Position numbers and translations under genes: made by a program. From contig CAJNYU010000987.1 in assembly GCA_905331475.1 (NCBI GenBank), positions 1 to 64,000 of the forward strand: a DNA stretch of 64,000 nt, given 5' to 3'. Shown here piece by piece: positions 54,065 through 64,000 of the stretch; the stretch's first letter is position 1; every line of letters begins with the position of its first letter. The notes beneath the pieces are model-generated. The model searched no databases and was not told the DNA's origin. It saw only the letters and a list, made by a program, of their open reading frames with translations. The DNA is from Rotaria socialis. Its lineage: Eukaryota > Rotifera > Eurotatoria > Philodinida > Philodinidae.

Positions 54065-56321
54065 TGATCGGGCTAGACACGCTATAGACAGACACTAATC
54101 AAGATGGATCGATCTATCGAGATGAGTCTGTGTTTCTCTATATTCACTATAAACACATAATTGCATTCTATTTGATTCTGACTGACCATCTATATATATA
54201 TACACTTGACTTGGCTTCCTTAACAACAACAACAACAAGAACATCGGGGGGCATACAGGTGGAGTGAAACCTTTTTAGAACATTTCATTTTACTTATCCG
54301 ATCACTTGAAAACAATTTTTTTAGTTTCTTTTAGTGTTTCTATGATGTGATCAGATAGATTATATGTTAGCTACTACTCTACTACGAGAGTCCTTCATAC
54401 TTATCAGATTCTTACATATTACGCTAGAAGACGTCTATCATTACACAAGAATATAACGTAAGATACAAACAACAGTCACTTAAACAAATAAAACTATCAA
54501 GGCACCATAAGAAAGATCCTTGGTGTCATCTGAATACAACGATTTTTTCCCAAGAGAATAAAATAGGAAAGAAAAGATCTAAATGTTCGTGACTGTAGAC
54601 TCACCTGACTTTGTATATATATAGATTCACTGCAGGCTAGAGTCGCGGCGGCGGCGGCAGCAGCTCAACTAAATGTGCTCTACAACGTCATCCGTCTACT
54701 ATGCTACGACAGGGAATCATAATCATAATAATAATGTGCATCCTCCTTCTACAGAATCAGCTTCTCTTTGCCTGTCGCTCTCTTTCTCTCTCGCTTTTTT
54801 CCCTTTCCTTTCTTGTCGAATGTGTTCAGCATCACCCTCGATGTATATTGGGTGTAGATGGGGCGACCCTCGTCTGTCGTATTGACGTAAGAAAGAATCG
54901 CATAGAGATTGTATATGTACGTATACATATATATATACGCGTACGTGCACAACTATAAGTCGAACTGCTTAACTGTTCAATCGTCACTCTTGTTTGAACT
55001 CAACCGCCACGACACAAGAGAATTTCATGAACAAATGAATGCTAAGCTCGTTGATGAGCTCGAATCATCTCTATACACTATTCACGCAATTAGTTGATTC
55101 TATCGCAAATAATGAAAACAAAAAGAAAAAGTAAAAATAAAATAAAATAAAAGCAAGGGAGCGAACGAGTGAGCTAAAGAAAACACAGCAGGTAATGTCT
55201 ACTATTGTTAATTTGATCAATTCATATAGAAAGGTACTATCATCATAGATCATAGGTGAAAAAAACCTACAAGAAAACGAGGAGAAGAAGAAGAACAAGC
55301 AACAAGAATATTGTCTAGAATAACAAATGTATTATTACTACAACAACCACTTAACACAACGACATCATCGTCCAGAGACGATGAGTATCTATTTCATTTT
55401 ATCAGTTTCTTGTATAAACACACAAACATACATATAAATTATACAACTAAAAGATGCGTCGAGACTAGTATCAGCTGCATGAACTCATAACAATCAATAA
55501 AAAATAAACGACGACACGACCCTATTTGGTCTTATTCTTTCTTTAAACACGTTTCACTCAATCGTGAACATGGATCTTTGAGTACAGAAGGTGCCATGCA
55601 CATATATATATATATATTTGACTATGACGGCAAGACAACGATCAATCTCATCTTAGAAGTCACACCACTAGTTATTCTGTGACATATGATCTTACGGTAC
55701 ACATGCAACTGAAAAAGAGAAAAAGAACGAAGACAAAGACAGTATGGGTTGTACTATAGATATGGTTGTGAGCTATACAAGGACATTTCCTTCATGTTAA
55801 AAAATTACCTGCTAAGATAATGAACTATCCTCCTGACAAACTGGATGGGCATGAACTTTGTTCAACATTATATATATTCTTACATACTCTTAGCTAAAAA
55901 TGTCGAGTTTATACATTGAACAATTGCTTCGGGGATCGATCATATATCGGAAGTAACTCTCTCTCTCTCGCGCGCGCGCTCATTCGTTCTTCATCTAATA
56001 AACTAACGTTGAAAAGCTCTGTCTTCGAAGCCTGTCTGTCATCACTGTATAATTCCTTGACCTATTCTTCTTTGATATAACTTACGCAATATGCAGGTTA
56101 CTTGTAATTAGCTACGAGTGTATGCAACAACTTCTCTTTTCTCTTCTTTATTTCAAGAAATACGATCGTCATTCTTATCTATTTTCTGTCTATTTCGGCG
56201 CTTTATATACAAGCAAACACACACTTACCTTCAAGAGCAGAACGCGCGAACCAAATAGAAGAAAATCTAAATACAAGGTCAAGAATCAAAGATCATATTG
56301 CTTCAGTTTTTACTTTTAGTT

Positions 56322-56357
<36 letters not shown>

Positions 56358-57196
56358 ATATATTTTTTTGTTCTATTCCTAATCAAACCACAACAATTGT
56401 CTTCTTCTGTTCTAGTATGATCAAACCATTTATCATGACAAAAGTGGTGTTTGTTCGTTCGTTCTCTCTCTCTCTCTCTCTCTCATCTAAAGAGAAACGC
56501 ACAGAAAGAAGAAAAAAATAGAACAGCGGAGTATAGAATAGAAAGTGGCACCTTTCTTTATGCTAACGCTTTCTTTTGCTCTCTCGCTCTTCTCATGCAC
56601 TTCCGATCAATGTTGACAACAAAGACGCTTTGTTTAGATTTGCCTCATTGAACAAAACATATTCTCAAGGCAAATTGGGCTCATGGGGACGCCAAAGACG
56701 TGACTTATCAAACGTCAACACCAGACCAGACAGCGTGTCTGTTGTGTCTCTCATCGTCAAGGCCGTCAATCACACCTACAACTGACAGCATCAATTGGAT
56801 ATGTTCAAATAAAAGAACACCGACAATCATAGATATACATTGAGATGAAGCGTTAATCTCAGTTGAGACGCGTGTTCGTCGTTGATCTTTGATGTGAAAC
56901 GCTTGTCTTTTTGTTTTTTGTTTCGCCGTTCAGTAAAACTACAAATATAACCAAAACGTCAAATGCTTAATCTCAAATAATAATAATCATTTTAAACATA
57001 TTCATTGATCACATATTAACGAAATCTATGTCTGCATATTTTCAATAGTTAAGAGGGAAAAAGAAACACACTAAGAATGTTCAAGTAGTATAACAGCAGG
57101 TGATGAGCAACAAAAAAAAGAAGAAGAAGAATATAATTTCACTGTTGGGCGCCAAATCGATAGAGCAATTATACATAAAAAAAATTATCTCCAATA
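54065..57196. other. Divergent intergenic region between nephrin-like gene and acidic-protein gene
   Basis: These 3.1 kb separate two divergently transcribed genes and should contain both promoters and possibly 5'UTR exons of the nephrin-like gene. They hold microsatellites (CGG/CAG near 54645-54665, TA near 55605-55618, CT/CGCG near 55960-55980, TA at 56326-56354, TC near 56463-56484). No open frame with a recognisable domain was found. Confidence 0.55.
56326..56354. repeat. AT dinucleotide microsatellite
   Basis: A perfect TA run in the divergent intergenic region. Confidence 0.75.
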
Positions 57197-58214
57197 ATGG
57201 ATGCCGATGAACAGCAATCAAAACCAACAAATGAGATTGTTAAACTTGTACTTAACTCAAATTCATCATTAACTACTAATTCTAATCCTATACAAGTTGA
57301 GATTCGAATGCCTGTACATTTAAAAAGAGTTTATATGTATGAAGCTGAAACTCAAACAGCGTTTGATGATGTTTCAGATGTCATAAGTAAAGAAGCAGGT
57401 GATGAAGCTCGTTTAACGGGCTCAAATAAATATGGTCTATTATCATTAGATGAATATCAAATAATTCGTACAGGTGAAGAACATTGTTTAAAAAAATATT
57501 TCTCTGATGATGATGATGTCAGTCTAACGGATGAAGAAATAACTGTGGAAAAACAAATGGAGCAAATGAATTTAGATGTACAAGGACATCGAACAACAGG
57601 TTTGTTATGAAAGAGAGAGGAAAAGTAATTAATGTTCATAAACTGGAAAAAATATTTTATATCCGTTGATTTCCTACTTCTTATTGTTATTTTTTCATTC
57701 TAAAAAATCTTCAGTTTTAATTGAAAATTTAAATAATAACGCATCAACCATATTACATACATCACATTCCAATCTATCGAATACATTGTTACTCGATGAT
57801 ACAACACATTTATCAGCAACATTAGCACAATCAACATCATCACGTATATCTCATAGTCGATACTTACAAACTTTCAAAGAAGAACAAGAACAAGAAGATG
57901 ATGATGATGACAACGATGAAGAACTTGATCAATTCATTGCATCAACATTTACGCCAATTATTGAACAGGAACCAATAAAAACAACATTATCGTCTAATCA
58001 AAAAAATTTATCGTCGATTCGTTGTTTTGTTCGGCAAGCTATTGATTCATGTCGACAAAATTTAACTTTGGTCGATGAATTAATTGAACATATTCCATCA
58101 ACCTATGATCGTATACATCAACGAAAAGTACGTCGATCCAACTGTATTGTAAATATTCCAAATACAATTAAAGGACTGCAATATTACCCATCAACAAGCG
58201 TTCAAACTGAATAA
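57197..58214 (+). CDS. Unrecognised acidic two-exon protein
   Basis: Two exons, 57197-57599 and 57715-58214, join through a GTTTGT donor and a TTCTTCAG acceptor in phase 1 (TTG|VLIENLNNN) to give 300 residues. This is the only supported plus-strand gene. The N-terminal part is a mixed segment with MPVHLKRVYMYEAETQTAFD and YGLLSLDEYQIIRTGEEHCL. The middle is strongly acidic (EEQEQEDDDDDNDEELDQF). A C-terminal segment (SIRCFVRQAIDSCRQNLTLV and HIPSTYDRIHQRKVRRSN) looks helical and could be a small conserved domain. No signal peptide or TM segment is seen, so it is probably intracellular. I recognise no family. Support for a real gene comes from a clean intron in frame, a long second exon open to the stop, and a poly-acid tract typical of coding sequence. 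Confidence 0.72.
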
Positions 58215-60744
58215 TAGATATTGAAAATCATCACGTGACAATTTTATCTTTTCCGCCTTCTCAATCTAGATGACATGTCCATCATTTTTAGGTATAGATA
58301 TACATATATATATATATATTTGCCTGCTAGCGGTCACGCTATGTGAAAAAAATTCATTAGACAAAAAAAAACACACATAAGATGAACGAGCACTTGAACA
58401 TTTTTAATCACTAGATTATAATGACAAGTAACCATAAAAGTATTTTTTAAGATGAGATCAATCAATAGGAGGTAGTAATCATTAGCATGTAAGTCGACAT
58501 TGTCAACGCTATTGTTTCTACATTTTCTTTTCTTTTTTTTTTTTTGTTTTACTCGATAGAAATTTTTTACACCGCTGTCAACGTGTCGTGGCGATCAGTA
58601 GGTCATTAAATATATGTATGTGTTCATTCGCCGGAAAAAGCCATCAGCATCAGCAGGAGTTGAGTACATTGAAATAAAGAATACATGAGATGATTGATGA
58701 CAATGTCATACATATACTACGTATACTTCGTATGTTTGATAATGGGAGTGACACTTCATTCAATTTCCTTTTCAAGGACAAACATTATTGTTAGTTAAAA
58801 AATACATGCATCTATTTCGTATGTCCAACAGAGTTTGAGAATATTAGAAAATGAATAGTGTTGCGTTATTCGATTATTTTTTTCTTCTTCTTCGTATAAT
58901 TGAAATATTACATAAGAAAATCAGCTTAACTTTTCATAATATCATATTGAATTAAAGTGAGATTTTGTGCTTAAGCGGTTTTCTTCTCTAGTAATATTAT
59001 AATCAATGAGTAACATGCAGTATGCAGTAGATATTGATCAAGAAAAATACTATGTACGCATGCACTGGCAGCTGCATTCGTTTGAATATAGAAAATGAAC
59101 CTTTAGGCATTGTTCATATCTATGAATTGATTTTATTTACTGATAGGAAGACAACAAATAGATGATTGTACGAAGGCAAAAATATGCTTCAGATTTGATT
59201 GAAACAGATTCATGCTGATGAATTCTTTTTGTCTAATCATAAATGATATTGCCGAATATTTGGATTTCAAGAAAGAAGAATTTTGATTAGCTGTCAACAT
59301 CGATTTGCCTTTTGGGATTATTATTGACAAAACAAAAATAAAAGCTTTATCATATATCATTTTCGTCAAGTTCAGACAGTCGTTTTTGTTTTTATTAAAA
59401 GATACAGACATGCTCGTCGAAAAATGTTGTTTGTTTTTCTCAAGAGTTTTGTTAGTTTTCTGATAATGATTATTAGATATTTTTATTTATTGTCTATGCT
59501 TGGTAATACTTCATGTGAGCACAATTTCGATTACGATTTTTATCTACAAATAATGTCATATTCAAACACGTCATATTTGTGATGGATAAAAGCAAACAAT
59601 AAACTCGTTATTGATGAAATATGGTCCTGCAAGCTAGTAGACTCGATTTTTTACATCCAATTTCCTTGGTTCATTTACTGAGGAGACGAAAAGATAAATA
59701 TTTGAATGCGTTTGTCAGCACTCGAGTACGACTTTTCAAGGAATACTATGGGAATCAATATCAATTATCTATTTTTCATGCGATGTCAAAAGTTTTAACT
59801 TTTAATCATGAATACTAAATAATTTATAGAATAATGAATGTTTAGAAATCGAATGAAATGCCGCTGGGGATAATAAAAGCCGAAGTAAATGAATCGTTTT
59901 CTTACAAGTAACAAAGCAGGCTTAGAATATCCATATCAATTTTGATGTTCAGAGAGATGTCAACAAGTAAATCATATTGCAGTTGATGATTTGCTGTGTC
60001 TGAGATAAGCGCATACGATTCCAAATTATATAAGAGATAGATTGCAAGCTTTCAATAACGTTGTGGGAGATGTCACTGATAGCAGAAGAAAAACTAAATT
60101 AAGAATTATTAAGTAACTACAATTTCGAGTCGTGCTGACAATAGAATTGACCGTTATATATGTCAACGTTTTCTATTTATCTTTTATATGAATTGCAAAA
60201 TGTAATGTTTATATTTCTTGTACTTTCATACAAAAATATTTTAGACAGCGTTTTAAGCTATCAATTTTCATTGGATTAATTTCGATTGCTTATACAGGTA
60301 TGAATTTTTTAGTACTATTAGTAAATAATAATTAATTATAAAATCGATATCCATAGTTTCTGTTGATATGTTTTGAAACAGTTCTCCTATACGAATCACA
60401 CCTTATTTCTTTTAACGTTTGACTTCACGAGTAGAATATTTAATCATCTAGTAGGCAATTGCTGAAAGAATGGGAGCGTGCAAAATTTTAATTAACTGAC
60501 ATAATTGTAATTTGAAAAATGTTTTAGAAAATGACTGAAACATGTTACACGAATGAAAAAAAATCTGATAGTGAGAATATTTTCATTTATTTTCGAAGAA
60601 CACGTACATGAAGAATTCTATCATTGCCTTTCTTGTATCGATTTGTACGTCATTTTTAACGTACTAATAAAAAATTAGTGGATGGAAAATAGTTTTCATT
60701 ACAAGTATTTCATATGGTGCATATATATATATATATATAAGTAA
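58215..60744. other. Intergenic region, no gene supported
   Basis: AT-rich DNA between convergent genes. A 92-codon minus-strand frame at 59133-59411 has no recognisable domain and no neighbouring exons. A TA run lies near 58303-58319 and a poly-T near 58529-58548. Nothing else stands out. Confidence 0.5.
60721..60739. repeat. AT dinucleotide microsatellite
   Basis: A TA run directly 3' of the DUF5672-like gene stop, in its presumed 3'UTR. Confidence 0.7.
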
Positions 60745-61638
60745 CTATTTCAAACGACACACATCTGGCATGACTAACATTGATTCAGGACATGTTCTTG
60801 CTAAATCAGCACGAAATTTGCAATGCCAAGGAAATCGGTGCACACCTAATGGCCTTTCATAATACATTGATTCAACAGAAAATGTTTTCGCTATTTCAAC
60901 CGAAGGTATGGATCCGTTGACTCGATATAAATTCTGTGCATACCAAACATCTTCTGGTATTTGAGTATCGTACGGAATCAATGCAAGTAAAGCTAATAGT
61001 TTACTACGACTACGTAATGAAAAGCCACCATTTCCGACACGGTATCGTCGATCGAGTGTAATAAATGAAAGATCCCATGGAGCACCAACATAATCATATT
61101 GAAGAAAATCAGTAATTTTATGTGGCGAATTCGAACACATAGCTGAGTCGATTTGGAATAGGAGAATTTTTTCACCGCAGACGCGTTGCCAAAATTTTGG
61201 ATCGGTTAGTAGTTGATTCGTTCGACTACGATCATAAACTTCTTCCATTAGCGTAAGAAATATTTTTCCTGATGCAATTAATGGTGCTAGAGTTGAATTT
61301 TTAATAAAATTTTGATTTTCTTTTCCATGAAAAATTTGAATAGGCCATGATGATGGAATATGATGATTAACATTATGAACAACGGCAACTATATGATCAA
61401 CTGCGCGAAATTCAACAAGTACAGCAATACAAGGATAAAATTTATTGGATGCATTTGCTGCAGCTTTAATAAAAAATATTTCATTATATATTGGAGAGCG
61501 TGATAAAGTTAGAATAAATATTATGAAAATAGCTATTGAAATCATAAATCGAAAAATTTTCTTATCTTTTCCAAAATCACATATATATTGTAATTTTAAA
61601 TGATTTTTTATTAGAGTAGATATTGTTTCCAAATTCAT
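60745..61638 (-). CDS. Type II membrane protein with DUF5672-like (glycosyltransferase-type) domain
   Basis: A single-exon 297-residue protein. A short basic cytoplasmic N terminus (to KDKKIFRFM) is followed by one signal-anchor helix (ISIAIFIIFILTLS), typical of Golgi type II enzymes. The lumenal part has YPCIAVLVEFRAVDHIVAVV, WPIQIFHGKENQNF, ILLFQIDSAMCSNSP, DFLQYDYVGAPWD, YRVGNGGFSLRSRSK and IPEDVWYAQNLY, then GVHRFPWHCKF. The order FQ-D, DYVGAPW, VGNGGFSLR and EDVW is the pattern of DUF5672 proteins, which resemble glycosyltransferases. The substrate is unknown. The acidic FQIDS position replaces a canonical DxD. Start at 61638 is supported by the topology. Confidence 0.82.
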   Translation of the reverse strand: MNLETISTLIKNHLKLQYICDFGKDKKIFRFMISIAIFIIFILTLSRSPIYNEIFFIKAAANASNKFYPCIAVLVEFRAVDHIVAVVHNVNHHIPSSWPIQIFHGKENQNFIKNSTLAPLIASGKIFLTLMEEVYDRSRTNQLLTDPKFWQRVCGEKILLFQIDSAMCSNSPHKITDFLQYDYVGAPWDLSFITLDRRYRVGNGGFSLRSRSKLLALLALIPYDTQIPEDVWYAQNLYRVNGSIPSVEIAKTFSVESMYYERPLGVHRFPWHCKFRADLARTCPESMLVMPDVCRLK

Positions 61639-61961
61639 ATCGTAAAGTTTCTAAGTTCTGTATTGAGTGATTAAGAGTGACAAATTGCTTTTCTTTGTAA
61701 TTGTTTATTGTATTGAATAAATGAGTTTGAGTAAATAAAAATAATGCATTTAAAGCATCTACAATGAACTAGTGCATTTTATATTTTATATAATCCCTGC
61801 GTCTAGTCAATGCCATTTTCATTTTAAACGTTCATTTCCCTTCATATTTAACAGAAAAAGACAAAAACTATAGTTTTAGCCTATTGTTTTTAAAATTAAA
61901 ATAAGCAATTATTAAATTAAAAAGCAATCATCCAAATATGTTAAAAAAAATTATGCTTACA

Positions 61962-62880
61962 TACCCAGGTCGAAAAGTACGGTCCGTATACGGCCGTTTA
62001 CGGTTACTTTACGACTATTTTCCGAGCAAAAGTTTGCCGTAATATCAGGCGCAGTAATACGGACCGTATGATCATGAGACTACGGAGCACAAACAGCCGT
62101 AGACCATGAAAATTCAGTCCCGTTTACGGTGCCGTATTACTGTGCCAGGTATTACGGGCAAATACGGCCTATTTACTGCCGTAAATATACCGTTTTGACC
62201 ATGAGATGCCTAGTTCGAATTCGAATATAAATTGATACCTCAATAACTATTCACATTTCGAAAATAAACGCAAAAAAATCGCGACCACTTGAAAATCGTC
62301 CCAAGGCAAAAGATAAAGATCGCAAAGTGGCAGCCCATTTATAATTTAGGAATAGATTTAGATTTCCTTTTTATAGGATTTGGTGAGAGGGTGTCTGTGT
62401 GTGTGTCAGAAAAGGCGGACATACGCAGGTCTACACACAAACACAACAGAGCAACTGTGGGTGTGGGGAAATGCGGACATACACCGGTCTACACACGCAG
62501 TGTTGGAGCTGAAATTTGTTGTATGTACCCTAATCGACTATCCCCCAACGACTCCCCGGGGAGTTCCCGTAAAATAACGAAATTCCTGGGGAGTCCCTGT
62601 CGTGACTCCCCGGGGATTTCGCTGGGGAGAATTGATGAAATTTTTTAAAATAAAAAAAACTTTTTAATTTTTTTAATTTTTAAAAAATTAAGAAGAATTT
62701 ATTAGTAATTAGATATTTCATGATTTATAAAAAGGAAATCTTCTGCCGGGGTTGCTTGAAAACATGAAAGTGGTTTTTTTTGCATTTATATTTGAAGTCG
62801 AATTAGGCAGCTACTCGTTTTGACATCGTTTACCGTCGATAAACAGGCTGTAAACGAGTCCGTTTTGATCAACCTGGGTA
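61962..62880. mobile_element. 0.9-kb non-autonomous element with TACCCAGGT inverted ends
   Basis: The left end TACCCAGGTCGAAAAGTACGG pairs inverted with the right end, which reads TACCCAGGTTGATCAAAACGG on the minus strand; a TA may be the target duplication. The left third is packed with TTTACGG, CCGTAAA and TACGGTCCGTA-like palindromes. The middle has a 24-bp direct repeat (62415-62438 and 62473-62496, period 58) and a TGTGGGTGTGGGG patch. After that come two CTCCCCGGGGA palindromes (near 62551-62563 and 62603-62616). The short open frames inside do not resemble any protein. Confidence 0.6.
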
Positions 62881-63636
62881 TTAATATGTATTCTTTCTAA
62901 ATATAAATATATATATTTAAAATTTAAATGTAATATTCAAATAAAAGATTAGATCGGTTAGACAAATATTTATAGGACGACTTTTTTAAAAATTATTCTG
63001 AACAGAAATTCTAAAATTCCTTTTTTCATATCAATTGTACAACGACACATCCTTGTGCTTTTAAAACTAACTAGTTGATCCAGAAACTAACAGCATGCTA
63101 GTCATCTATTATCAGTACTTAAAAAATGTGGCATAAATGAGCGATTATATTATTCATGTATGAGGCCCAGCCAAGATGTACTTGTTTCTTAAATTCTTAG
63201 CTCGCTCTATTTGTTTCTAGAAATTAAAATTAATCTTATACCTATAATATAAATACACATGTATATAAATGTATCTATTTCGAAACAGATTTGTTTTTAT
63301 GTATAAATTTTAGTATTTATATTTATCGAATGAATATATACGTATATACACGTATGTACATTTTGAAAAATGTAGAATGGTAGAGAACTTTTTTTTTCTT
63401 TCCAAGAATGATGTTTAATGATTTGGAAAGCTTTCATTACTTTCAAGAGTCCATTATTAGGCATTTCTTTACAGAACGTGAGAGAAGGCGATCTCCTCAA
63501 AATGGAATTCAACCCTGACCTTTTCCAAATAGAATGAAAAGAAAACCATTCTGATAGTAGTGCATGGAACGGGTTTGAAGGCTTTCTATTCTGGCAAAGA
63601 AAGATTTTTGAACTAGGCAGAAAACATTCCCATGTT
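62881..63636. other. Intergenic stretch, nothing recognised
   Basis: AT-rich sequence between two repeat elements. One short minus-strand frame has no recognisable domain. Confidence 0.5.
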
Positions 63637-64000
63637 GCGAATACCGGATCATTTTTGCGGTAAACCGCGATATTTATCCGTTCTGCGGTAATAGGAGCCG
63701 GTAACCGGACCGGTAAAACCGCGGTAAACCGGCGGTTTTTTGCTCATGTTTATCACATGTAAAAGTAAAAAAAAAGGGTGATTAAAATAGTTTAATTGAT
63801 GATTTGGAAGACTTTTTCTGTCAAAGATTATAGACGAACCGGTTAACCGCTTTTTTTTAGCGGTAACCGCGGTATTAATCAAAACCGGCGGTTTACCGTG
63901 GTAAATGTCGGATCATTTTTTGCGGTAAACCGCGATATTTATCCGTTCTGCGGTAATGGGAGCCGGTAACCGGATCGGTAAAACCGCCGATTTTCATGCG
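63637..64000. repeat. CGGTAA-rich repeat element, cut by the window edge
   Basis: About 80 bp at 63644-63725 (GGATCATTTTTGCGGTAAACC onward) recur in direct orientation at 63910-63992 with few changes. The region between and around them is full of GCGGTAA, CCGGTTAACCG and ACCGCGGT words in both orientations, giving many local hairpins. It fits a terminal-repeat or foldback element extending past the window. Confidence 0.6.

Noticed and set aside
59133..59411. 92-codon minus-strand frame
   Set aside because: No recognisable domain, no neighbouring exons and no homopolymer-free conserved motif; treated as chance.
62289..62648. 119-codon plus-strand frame
   Set aside because: It lies wholly within the 62-kb repeat element, crosses its direct repeats and palindromes, and has no transposase-like motif.
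63649..63882. 77-codon minus-strand frame
   Set aside because: A by-product of the CGGTAA repeat element at the right edge.
1..64000. CRISPR arrays, bacterial operons or phage genes
   Set aside because: No regularly spaced repeats of that type and no bacterial-style gene packing; all supported genes are eukaryotic in structure.

Overview
This is animal nuclear DNA: AT-rich, with intron-bearing genes (many introns are only about 50-100 bp, with GT..AG ends), many microsatellites and no bacterial features. The gene content (TRIO-type RhoGEF kinase, nephrin-like Ig receptor, C-type lectin receptor, rhodopsin-like GPCR, CRY-DASH, DUF5672-like protein), the compact introns and the tight same-strand gene spacing fit a rotifer, probably bdelloid. 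That assignment is an inference; no marker gene proves it.

Layout. 1-5.9 kb is intergenic and holds short hairpin or foldback repeats. 5.9-38.4 kb is a tight minus-strand series. Read in the direction of transcription it is a 29-kb TRIO/Kalirin homologue (38402 to 9035), a secreted Fe/Mn superoxide dismutase (8867-8023) and a cryptochrome-DASH photolyase (7938-5860). The gaps are only 167 and 84 bp. A strong 3' splice acceptor lies just before the CRY-DASH start, which suggests a small operon resolved by spliced-leader trans-splicing. 38.8-40.8 kb is a type I membrane protein with a C-type lectin fold and a Thr-Lys/Arg stalk. 41.3-42.2 kb is a single-exon GPCR. 42.2-46.0 kb is intergenic with a roughly 0.7-kb foldback element flanked by TTAA. 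46.0-47.5 kb is a membrane protein with a C-terminal J domain. Just upstream, 78 bp of its own exon recur inverted and end at the only N in the window, so an assembly fault is likely there. 48.3-54.1 kb is a nephrin/SNS-type receptor with nine Ig domains, one FN3 domain, a TM segment and a tail carrying a YDxV motif. 57.2-58.2 kb (plus strand) is an unrecognised acidic protein. 60.7-61.6 kb is a type II membrane DUF5672-like protein. 62.0-62.9 kb and 63.6-64 kb hold two further repeat elements rich in CGGTAA/TTTACGG motifs.

Functional links. SOD and CRY-DASH both deal with oxidative or light damage and look co-transcribed. TRIO (Rac/Rho activation) and the nephrin-like receptor both belong to adhesion-to-actin signalling, but their proximity alone does not show cooperation. 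I did not find a clearly new biological system. The best leads are the SOD/CRY-DASH operon-like arrangement, the internal start in TRIO, and the inverted-repeat elements.
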